Shown one piece after another: positions 16,183 through 22,601 of a DNA stretch of 34,948 nt (positions within the stretch are counted from its first letter, which is position 1; each line of letters begins with the position of its first letter). The notes below the pieces were generated by a model, which worked only from the letters and a program-made list of their open reading frames with translations, had not been told where the DNA came from and ran no database searches. Origin of the DNA: an uncultured Fenollaria sp. (GTDB lineage: Bacteria; Bacillota; Clostridia; Tissierellales; Peptoniphilaceae); the NCBI RefSeq assembly GCF_934202865.1, contig NZ_CAKPYL010000009.1, positions 1 through 34,948 on the forward strand, written 5' to 3'. The position numbers and the translations under genes were made by a program.

Positions 16183-16881
16183 TTAATCCTCCATTATCAT
16201 CAAAGTTCCTACATCAAATATATCATATTCCGTTAAATAAATCAATTCTTTATTGATTTCTCGTGCAAATTCTTCAAGGCGAATACTATTTGCTTCGTCC
16301 TTAATAAGACCCGTTAAAAATATCTTATCACGAGCATAGCCACTCGCGCCACCTATAAAGCCATAGTCATAGTCCTTAATCTTTACAAGGCCTTTATCTA
16401 GAAGTCTGGACTTGTAGCCAAGATTCTTTATTATTTCATGCAAATATTTGTCGTCCGTCACAAAATATTCGCTTCCTATGTCAATCACAGAGCATTTCAC
16501 ATAGCCTTGAGATGAGTTTATGGTCTTGCCTTCATCAAAACGATTCATTATGTCATCAGCACATGCATCCTTCTTGCAAATCAAGTGCTCGCCCACGCGA
16601 AGTGCATTGAACTTCACATCGCCTGGATACTTTTCAAGAGGATCTTCATTTGCATTAATCACATTTATCTTAGTAGCCTTAAAAATCTCATTATAATACT
16701 CAAAAGACTCGTGGCTTGCAATTAAAGTCTCCTCATCGTACTTAAAAAGCGACATATCAGGATGCGTCGCGACCGCGCCATTCAAGATTTTGCTCTCAAA
16801 AGATGGATAGGCACTTATATTAAATTCATTAAGCTTATCACGAAGTATATCGTAGTAAGCCTTGTCGACTATAGCAATCAT
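16183..16881 (-). CDS. DUF6873-like (GME-fold) protein of unknown function
   Basis: A 232-residue cytoplasmic-looking protein with no signal peptide or membrane segment. Segments such as ATHPDMSLFKYDEETLI (about 38-54), PGDVKFNALRVGEHLICKKD (about 89-108) and NSSQGYVKCSVIDIGSEYFVTDD (about 121-143) recall a repeated pentein-type layout. By memory this matches DUF6873, annotated elsewhere as a guanidino-group modifying enzyme (GME) fold. I cannot identify a full catalytic Cys-His-Asp set, so enzyme activity is open. It sits directly upstream of hisS (1-nt gap) and probably shares its transcript. The ATG at 16881 is preceded by GGGTGATG. Confidence is high for a real gene and moderate for the family. 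Confidence 0.65.
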   Translation of the reverse strand: MIAIVDKAYYDILRDKLNEFNISAYPSFESKILNGAVATHPDMSLFKYDEETLIASHESFEYYNEIFKATKINVINANEDPLEKYPGDVKFNALRVGEHLICKKDACADDIMNRFDEGKTINSSQGYVKCSVIDIGSEYFVTDDKYLHEIIKNLGYKSRLLDKGLVKIKDYDYGFIGGASGYARDKIFLTGLIKDEANSIRLEEFAREINKELIYLTEYDIFDVGTLMIMED

Positions 16882-16897
16882 TTCATCACCCGGGATA

Positions 16898-16927
16898 ATT
16901 ATATCACAAAAAGCATTTTAGGCGCAA
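16898..16927 (-). promoter_or_regulatory. Possible promoter of the DUF6873-hisS operon, overlapping a terminator tail
   Basis: Minus-strand TATAAT at 16898-16903 with TTGCGC 18 nt upstream. The -35 is poor and overlaps the end of the T run of the preceding gene's terminator. The -10 is the strong part. Confidence 0.4.
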
Positions 16928-16957
16928 AAAAAGAGCCAGATATCAATCTAGCTCTTT
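16926..16957 (-). terminator. Terminator of the 1247-residue surface-protein gene
   Basis: Minus-strand stem AAGAGC/GCTCTT, extended past one mismatch by four more pairs, followed by T7. It lies 11 nt after the stop codon. Confidence 0.9.
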
Positions 16958-16967
16958 AGACAAAATC

Positions 16968-19900
16968 TTATTTTAAAACGTTTCTTCTAAGAGTAACAAA
17001 CTTCATAGCTGCATCCCATAAGATATCCTTGCCATCTTGAAGGCCTAAAGCTCTTGCAACATTCGCTACAGGAAGCATAGTTCTGTTGTTTTTAATCATA
17101 GGTTTAACATCACTTACAAATGCCTTTCCATTAACAATTATATTGTTTGTATCAACAGGGATTTGAACGATGTTTTCCTTGTCAACAAGATATACAGTTC
17201 TTGTATTTGCATCCCAAGTTACCATGAAGCCTAAAGATTCGGCAACGTAACGTATAGGAAGCATAGTTCTAGCTTGATAGATGAATGGAGCTATATCCAT
17301 CCTAACTTGGCTTACAACACCATTAACTGATTTTTGCATAATGCTGTCGTTAATAAATAGTATTGCCTCAAGCTTATCATACTCATTAGTTTCTACAGGT
17401 TTTTCTTCTTTACTATCATCTCTATCGTCTCTGTCGTCTCTGTCATCATATATTCTACGAGGTCTACGTCTTTCGTATGAATATCTTGGCACATAAATTT
17501 CTTCAAATCTAGCGTAAATATTAATATCGCCTTTAATGATATCTTGATTGCCATATAGATAAGGTGACCATCCAGCAAACTCGTATCCGCTGTAAGGTAT
17601 TGCTTCTGGAGCAAGTCTTGCTAAATCCTCAAATCTATATCCTCTGTTCTTTTCAATGCGTAGAGTTTCTCCGTATCCGATATATCCTCTGTATGGATTA
17701 TCTGATAAGAATCTGATTATCCAATAATCTCTAACTTGTGGGTCTGGATCTTGTGGTGTTGGTGGATTTGGTGTATTTCCTTTTTCTATAAATATAGCTT
17801 TTACAGTTAAGTTTTTATCAATAGCTGTATCTTTTGCTAAACTCCACTTTTCAAATTCAAAGCCTGGATTTGCTTTTACAGCTGGAGCTTTTAAATCAGA
17901 TAATTTTTTATTTTCTGTCATTGGAATATAGAAAGTATTAGCACCGTCTACAGTTCCTTTTTTTGCATCTTCTGATTCAAATGTCACAGTCCAATATTCA
18001 TTTGGACTTGGTTTTACAGTTTCTGGAGCGTTTGGATCAAGTGGTCCAATTATCTTTGGATCTGTTGGTGCTGGTGGATTTTCTTTTGCCTTTACTGTTA
18101 AAGCTTTTGTTTCCGCACTTGCATTACCTTTTGTTATTGTAACATTCTTTCCATCATGATCATCTACTGTTAAAGCTGTATCATTTGTTGGTGTTGCTGT
18201 TAAGCCATAATCATCAAAATTATCAAAGGTTACATCTTTTGTTAAGCCTTGATTGTCTGTTAAAGTAACTTCTAATTTAGATAAATCTAGTTTATTGCCT
18301 TCAGTATAATCTAGTTTAGGTTGCGTTTTAACTTCAATTTTTGCTATATTTTGCGAATCAAATACTTTTGGATTTACTGTTAATGGATCAGTTTCTGCTC
18401 TTCCTTTACCTTTTGTTATTGTAACAGTCTTTCCATTGTCAGCTACTTTTAAATCTGCATCGTTTGCTGGATCTGTTTTTATGCCATTTTCATCAAAATC
18501 TTCAAATGATACTTCTTTAAATTTATTATTATTGTCGATTAATTTTACTTTTAATCCAGCTAAATCTAATTTTTCTCCCTCTGTATAAATTAAAATTGAC
18601 GGTTGACTTATAACTTCTATTGTTTTAACATTATCTAAGTCAAAGCCTTTACTATTAACAGTCAAGGCTGCTGTTTCTGCACTTAAATTGCCTTTTGTTA
18701 TTTTAACTGTTTCTCCATTATGGACAGCAACTGTTAAAGCTGTTTCATTTGCAGGTGTTGCTACTAAGCCATATGTTTCAAAATCTGTAAATGGAACTTC
18801 TTTTGTTGTTCCTTGATTATCAGTTAGAGTTACTACTAATCCATCAAGGTCTAGTGCTTCTTCTTCAGTATAAGTTAATTTTTTAGGTTGTTCTGTAACT
18901 TCTATGCTTTTAACATGGTCTGGATCAAACACTCTTGCATTTACTGTTAAAGGATCTGTATCTGCACTTCCTTTTCCTTTGGTTATTTTAACAGTTTTTC
19001 CATTTTGTTCTAACTTTAACTCAGTACCGTTAGCTGGATCTATTGCAATTCCATTTTCTTTGAACTTTGAAAATTCAATATTCTTTGTTTTCTTATTGCT
19101 GTCTGTTAATTTTATTTCTAGACCGCTTAAATCAAGTTTATCTCCTTCTGTGTAGATTAAATTTGTAGGTTGATTTATTACTTCAATACTTTCAACTTTT
19201 TCTATATCAAACGGTTTTTCATTTACTGTTACATTTACTTTTGCTTTCAATGTTCCTGCTGATATAATAATTCCGTTATAAGTATGTGATGTTGTTAGTT
19301 CTTTGCCATTTTCTGGATCAGATTTAATATTATATTTTCCAAAATCTTTAAAATCTACATTTATACTGTTATTTTGCTTATCTGTTAATGTAACTACTAA
19401 ACCTGATAAATCTAGTTTGTCTCCCTCTGTATATTCTACATTTGATGGCGGAGTATTAATTGTTAAGTCTACATAATAATTTATATTTATTTTACAGCCC
19501 ATATTTCTGCCATCTCGAACTTCATATACATATTCTATACTATCAATATTGTCATGTAAACTTAATTTACCTTGATCTATATCAGCATTTTGCAAATTAG
19601 AGACATTACTTATATCAAATTTACCTGGTAATATATCCGGATTTACAAGTTTAGTTCCTGGAATTAAAGTCATAGTATAATTTTGAAGATATCCATTAAA
19701 ACTATTTAATTTAGCATTTTTTGATAAATCTAAAGATGTTAAACTGTTATAGCTACAAGTTACGTCAGTTATTTCTAAACAATTACTTAAATCAAGCTCT
19801 TTAAGATTATTAGATTCACAATTAAGTTCTTTTAGATTATTACAATTGCTTAAATCAAGCTTTTCTAGCCTCATATTAGTGCAATATAATGTATCAAGTT

Positions 19901-20711
19901 TGTTATCATTTGCTAGTTTTAATTCTTTAAATCCTTCATTCCAAGAAATAGAAAGTTTAGTTATAAGTGGGTTATTCTCTAAATTTAGATTTGAAAGTTT
20001 ATTTTGACTACAGTTTAGATAAGTAAGTTCTTTATTTTTGCTCAAATCTAAATCTTTAATAGCATTTTGTTTACAATCTATCGAAGTTAACTTTGTATTA
20101 TTGTCTAAATTGAGACTTTCAATATTGTTAGATGTGCACGTAAGATCAATAAGTTCAGTATTTTTATTTAAATTCAACTTCGAAAGATTATTATTTGTGC
20201 AATCTAATTTTACTAATTTTTCATTTCTATCTAAAAATAGATTATATAAACCAATCCTCTCACAAATTAGCTCAGTAAGTTCTGTATTATAACTTACATC
20301 AAGATTATTTAGCCAGTTAAAAGTACAATCAAGCGTTTTAAGTTTTAAATTTTTACTTAAATCTATCTTACTTACGCCTTGATTACAAAAGTTTAAACTT
20401 TCTAGATTTTGAAAATGCTCTATTCCCACTAAACTTTTAATAGGATTTTCATTATATCCATGCTTTTCAAATGATACATCAATATTTTTAACATCATCAC
20501 ATTCTGCTTTACTTAGTGATCCGTCTTTGTTTTGATCATACTTTCTTACATATACCTGAAACAACTCATCAGGAAAGTTATCATCATTTATAAGCACATC
20601 TTCCCCCTCAGCATGTACTATGCCGCTTCCAAATGGAAGGTTTGTGAAAAACATGATTAAGGCCAAGACTAAGCCTAAAATTTTTGTTTTTTTCATTTTC
20701 ATAAATTTCAT
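16968..20711 (-). CDS. Large secreted surface protein: LRRs, five Ig-like repeats, two InlB-like repeats, stalk domain
   Basis: This 1247-residue protein has a signal peptide (about 1-34, ending VHAEG). A DQNKDGSLSKAE dockerin/EF-hand-like loop (59-70) is followed by about ten leucine-rich repeats of the form LxxLDLSxNxxL (about 100-340). Five Ig-like repeats (about 417-876) of roughly 94 residues follow, each with YTEGxxLDLxGLxVxLTDN. Next come two InlB/Listeria-Bacteroides-type repeats (about 905-978 and 995-1075), an Arg/Asp-rich linker with RDDRDDRDD, and a C-terminal copper amine oxidase N-terminal (stalk) domain (about 1112-1247) with RTMLPIRYVAESLG and RTMLPVANVARALG. There is no LPXTG motif or membrane helix, so attachment is probably through the stalk domain. 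It is likely an adhesin or wall-associated protein. Start choice among Met1, Met4 and Met6 is uncertain. Confidence 0.88.
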   Translation of the reverse strand: MKFMKMKKTKILGLVLALIMFFTNLPFGSGIVHAEGEDVLINDDNFPDELFQVYVRKYDQNKDGSLSKAECDDVKNIDVSFEKHGYNENPIKSLVGIEHFQNLESLNFCNQGVSKIDLSKNLKLKTLDCTFNWLNNLDVSYNTELTELICERIGLYNLFLDRNEKLVKLDCTNNNLSKLNLNKNTELIDLTCTSNNIESLNLDNNTKLTSIDCKQNAIKDLDLSKNKELTYLNCSQNKLSNLNLENNPLITKLSISWNEGFKELKLANDNKLDTLYCTNMRLEKLDLSNCNNLKELNCESNNLKELDLSNCLEITDVTCSYNSLTSLDLSKNAKLNSFNGYLQNYTMTLIPGTKLVNPDILPGKFDISNVSNLQNADIDQGKLSLHDNIDSIEYVYEVRDGRNMGCKININYYVDLTINTPPSNVEYTEGDKLDLSGLVVTLTDKQNNSINVDFKDFGKYNIKSDPENGKELTTSHTYNGIIISAGTLKAKVNVTVNEKPFDIEKVESIEVINQPTNLIYTEGDKLDLSGLEIKLTDSNKKTKNIEFSKFKENGIAIDPANGTELKLEQNGKTVKITKGKGSADTDPLTVNARVFDPDHVKSIEVTEQPKKLTYTEEEALDLDGLVVTLTDNQGTTKEVPFTDFETYGLVATPANETALTVAVHNGETVKITKGNLSAETAALTVNSKGFDLDNVKTIEVISQPSILIYTEGEKLDLAGLKVKLIDNNNKFKEVSFEDFDENGIKTDPANDADLKVADNGKTVTITKGKGRAETDPLTVNPKVFDSQNIAKIEVKTQPKLDYTEGNKLDLSKLEVTLTDNQGLTKDVTFDNFDDYGLTATPTNDTALTVDDHDGKNVTITKGNASAETKALTVKAKENPPAPTDPKIIGPLDPNAPETVKPSPNEYWTVTFESEDAKKGTVDGANTFYIPMTENKKLSDLKAPAVKANPGFEFEKWSLAKDTAIDKNLTVKAIFIEKGNTPNPPTPQDPDPQVRDYWIIRFLSDNPYRGYIGYGETLRIEKNRGYRFEDLARLAPEAIPYSGYEFAGWSPYLYGNQDIIKGDINIYARFEEIYVPRYSYERRRPRRIYDDRDDRDDRDDSKEEKPVETNEYDKLEAILFINDSIMQKSVNGVVSQVRMDIAPFIYQARTMLPIRYVAESLGFMVTWDANTRTVYLVDKENIVQIPVDTNNIIVNGKAFVSDVKPMIKNNRTMLPVANVARALGLQDGKDILWDAAMKFVTLRRNVLK
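18084..19463 (-). repeat. Five Ig-like protein repeats encoded in tandem
   Basis: Repeats of 86-95 residues starting at about residues 417, 503, 597, 692 and 786 of the surface protein. Repeats 2 and 4 share features not found in 3 and 5 (ENGIxxDPAN, ITKGKGxAxTDPLTVN). Repeats 3 and 5 share YGLxATPxNxTALTV and AETxALTV. This gives an A-B-A-B order, suggesting duplication of a two-repeat unit. The units have diverged in sequence and are not near-identical at DNA level. Confidence 0.8.
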
Positions 20712-20911
20712 ATCCTTTCTAAATATATTTTTTATCCTTATATATATGTATATATTTTATAAAGTTTCGCTATGTGCGTCTAGATAAACTCAATCCTCCT
20801 TCATGACCAAATTTACACATGTCTACACTTTTCCATAAAATATATGATTAAAGAATTTTATTCGAGGCAAAAATATTATACTCTGATAAAATATTATATT
20901 GCTTCTATTAA
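20712..20911 (-). promoter_or_regulatory. Long 5' leader of the surface-protein gene
   Basis: About 190-200 nt lie between the promoter and the start codon and are AT-rich. A strong AAGGAGG (minus strand, 20795-20801) sits about 85 nt before the real start with no in-frame partner. It overlaps a minimal ATG AAG GAG GAT TGA frame, and a 7-codon TTG frame begins just 1 nt after it. I do not recognise a known riboswitch (c-di-GMP, purine or SAM) here. The region near the gene is rich in AT repeats. Confidence 0.45.
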
Positions 20912-20940
20912 ATTATAGAACACTTTTGTCTAATTGTCAA
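20912..20940 (-). promoter_or_regulatory. Consensus sigma-A promoter of the surface-protein gene
   Basis: Exact TTGACA (20935-20940), 17-nt spacer, exact TATAAT (20912-20917), minus strand. A perfect match predicts strong constitutive initiation about 195 nt upstream of the start codon. Confidence 0.9.
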
Positions 20941-21004
20941 GAGTTTTTATTTTTAAAATATCGCTTATAATATAGTTATATACTCATTTGTAACATTGCC
21001 TATC

Positions 21005-21049
21005 AAAAAAAAAAAAAAAAAAAAAGACTTCTACTGTCTCTTTTTTTGA
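21005..21049 (-). terminator. Poly-A/T-based terminator, possibly bidirectional
   Basis: An A21 run (21005-21025) is followed by AGAC, a 7-nt loop, GTCT and a T7 run. Read on the minus strand, A7-G-AGAC pairs with GTCT-T-T7 (one G-T wobble), leaving more than ten T as a tail. Read on the plus strand it also ends in T7. It lies about 90 nt upstream of the surface-protein promoter and downstream of the repeat block. Confidence 0.6.
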
Positions 21050-21059
21050 TGAAATTATT

Positions 21060-21258
21060 GTTTCTATTTAAGTATATTACAAATAAAGTGCAATGCAATT
21101 GAAACGCAACTTGCATCTACATCGTTTAAGACAAATAGACCTTAATGCGAAACGTATTTTGCGTTTATATAGTTTAGGCAAATCAATATGCGCTTAAAAT
21201 GATCTTGCATCTAGATTAATCGTTACAAATCGATGTGCATTTGAAATGATTTAGGCGC
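21060..21258. repeat. Degenerate tandem repeats of about 47 bp, four units
   Basis: Units begin at about 21094, 21146, 21189 and 21236, with part of an earlier unit before the first. Shared pieces are TGC followed by a TGAAA-like stretch, CTTGCATCTA (exact at 21110 and 21204, 94 bp apart), ACAAAT, and TTTAGGC with CAAA. There is no open frame of note on either strand. The block is flanked by minus-strand terminators on both sides. It does not match the near-identical repeats of CRISPR arrays. Confidence 0.55.
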
Positions 21259-21288
21259 AAAAAAAGAAGCGTGCTTCAAACACGCTTC
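21259..21288 (-). terminator. Terminator of the tRNA-Phe-Gly-Cys operon
   Basis: Minus-strand 8-bp stem GAAGCGTG/CACGCTTC with 7-nt loop and T7 tail, starting 7 nt after the CCA of tRNA-Cys. Confidence 0.92.
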
Positions 21289-21295
21289 AAGTTTG

Positions 21296-21369
21296 TGGAG
21301 GCGGCAACCAGATTTGAACTGGTGGTCAAGGTTTTGCAGACCTGTGCCTTACCACTTGGCTATGCCGCC
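21296..21369 (-). tRNA. tRNA-Cys (anticodon GCA)
   Basis: A 74-nt gene with acceptor stem GGCGGCA/TGCCGCC and encoded CCA. The anticodon loop CTGCAAA gives GCA, and the T-arm GTTCAAATC is present. Last gene of a three-tRNA transcript. Confidence 0.95.
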
Positions 21370-21376
21370 AAAAAAA

Positions 21377-21451
21377 TGGAGCGGAAAACGAGATTCGAAC
21401 TCGCGACCCTCGCCTTGGCAAGGCGATGCTCTACCACTGAGCCATTTCCGC
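21377..21451 (-). tRNA. tRNA-Gly (anticodon GCC)
   Basis: A 75-nt gene with acceptor stem GCGGAAA paired to TTTTCCGC-type 3' strand and encoded CCA. The anticodon stem-loop TCGCC-TTGCCAA-GGCGA gives GCC. Middle gene of the cluster, 7 nt from tRNA-Cys and 3 nt from tRNA-Phe. Confidence 0.95.
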
Positions 21452-21454
21452 AAA

Positions 21455-21530
21455 TGGTGCCCAGAGCCGGGATCGAACCAGCCACACGTAGATTTTCAGT
21501 CTACTGCTCTACCGACTGAGCTATCTGGGC
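21455..21530 (-). tRNA. tRNA-Phe (anticodon GAA)
   Basis: A 76-nt gene with acceptor stem GCCCAGA/TCTGGGC and encoded CCA. The anticodon loop CTGAAAA gives GAA; D-loop and T-loop (GTTCGATC) are normal. First gene of the cluster, 2 nt downstream of a perfect hairpin at 21533-21556. Confidence 0.95.
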
Positions 21531-21532
21531 AC

Positions 21533-21556
21533 ACTAGTCAGTTCATACTGACTAGT
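21533..21556 (-). other. Perfect hairpin at the 5' end of the tRNA operon transcript
   Basis: Inverted repeat ACTAGTCAGT/ACTGACTAGT with a 4-nt loop, just after the -10 box and just before tRNA-Phe. The predicted transcription start is at or next to its first base. It has no T tail in the direction of transcription, so it is not a terminator for this operon. Confidence 0.75.
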
Positions 21557-21558
21557 CT

Positions 21559-21587
21559 ATGATACTATAAATTGATTTAATTGTCAA
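21559..21587 (-). promoter_or_regulatory. Promoter of the tRNA-Phe-Gly-Cys operon
   Basis: Minus-strand exact TTGACA, 17-nt spacer, TATCAT (5 of 6). Confidence 0.85.
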
Positions 21588-21622
21588 GGCTTTTTTTATA
21601 TTTATTTAAGATTTTCTTAATA

Positions 21623-22594
21623 TTATAAAGCCATGTTCTTTATCATGCCAAATGACATAAGTAGTGTCGCCCCTGCCATGATTAGCCAAACAAGCACATT
21701 AAAGGCAAGTGGCAAGTATGAGAATTTATTTGGCTCTTCTACGTCCAAAGTGCAGTCTGTCTCTTCTGTCACTTCTTTTGTCTTCATCTTTGATAAAACT
21801 CTATATAGTACAAAGATTATCACTATTGCTATAAGCACCATAAAGATACCTTGTAATAGGCCTATATCTAAGTCTGCCTCGCCTAGTGTAATCATCTTCA
21901 TATCGTTTACTGCACCCTCGGCAATATCTTTTTGGAATATGCTAAGTATAACTGAGCAAGTGTTAAATGTGAAGTGACCAAGCATTGACGAGTAAAGTGA
22001 ATTAGTTTTTTCATTTAATACTGAAAATACATAGCCTAGTATAAATGGCGCTACTATATTGAATGGATTCACATGCATTAGCATAAATAGTAGTGCTGTA
22101 TAAAAGTATGTGAATTTTCTTCCCTTTGCTCTCTTAGCTGGTGCGCTTAATAGGCCTCTTACGAAGAACTCTTCGCAGATGGCTGGAAGCACGCCTATAA
22201 TCAAAACGCTATATAGACTCATTAGTCCGCCTGATTTGACGTTGATTTGAGGCACACTTACCTCGCCAAATAGGCTATAGAACTTGATTAAGAGTGTCGA
22301 CGTTATTCCAACTAATGGATAAACTAAAAGTGTTAGAAGAACTGATATAAGCGCTTCTTTGCCAGTGATTTTATTTAGTCTAAAGTATCTTTTGAAATTA
22401 ACTTTCTTTTGCTTAACATAAACTAAAACTGGAACTAAGAGTATCAGCACTTCCCCTGCGAATAGGCCTAGGTAAAGGTCTAGTGTTTGAAGCATTGAGC
22501 CTAGGAAGATGTATGCAAGGAAAAGCAGTGTGTAAAGCCACGATGCTTTGTTTATGTCTATACCAGTTTTGTTTAATCTATTTTCTTTATACAT
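21623..22594 (-). CDS. CPBP-family intramembrane protease (Abi/CAAX protease-like)
   Basis: A 323-residue polytopic membrane protein with about eight hydrophobic helices. The family's catalytic motifs are present: EEFFVRG (about 143-149), the FMLMHVNPFN His motif (about 172-181) and GHFTFNT (about 208-214), which supply the Glu-Glu, His and His/Asn residues of a membrane-embedded glutamic/metal protease. Relatives process prenylated or bacteriocin-linked peptides or give self-immunity. No peptide partner is visible here. It lies 7 nt after valS and is probably the last gene of that operon. The C-terminal third has an extra acidic loop (TEETDCTLDVEEPNK) between two helices. Confidence 0.88.
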   Translation of the reverse strand: MYKENRLNKTGIDINKASWLYTLLFLAYIFLGSMLQTLDLYLGLFAGEVLILLVPVLVYVKQKKVNFKRYFRLNKITGKEALISVLLTLLVYPLVGITSTLLIKFYSLFGEVSVPQINVKSGGLMSLYSVLIIGVLPAICEEFFVRGLLSAPAKRAKGRKFTYFYTALLFMLMHVNPFNIVAPFILGYVFSVLNEKTNSLYSSMLGHFTFNTCSVILSIFQKDIAEGAVNDMKMITLGEADLDIGLLQGIFMVLIAIVIIFVLYRVLSKMKTKEVTEETDCTLDVEEPNKFSYLPLAFNVLVWLIMAGATLLMSFGMIKNMAL

Positions 22595-22601
22595 GTCCCA
22601 C

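Noticed and set aside
17400..17470. RDDRDDRDD and PYRPYRPYRP runs as possible DNA- or RNA-binding elements
   Set aside because: They sit in low-complexity linkers of exported proteins just before the stalk domain, so a spacer role is simpler.
20934..20971. Plus-strand TTGTCA and TATAAT as a promoter
   Set aside because: The spacing is 26 nt, too long, and there is no plus-strand gene downstream.
21060..21258. Possible CRISPR array from regularly spaced repeats
   Set aside because: The units are degenerate, the spacers are not distinct, and no cas gene is in the window.
21271..21562. Overlapping plus-strand frames of 82 and 89 codons
   Set aside because: They lie antisense to three tRNA genes.
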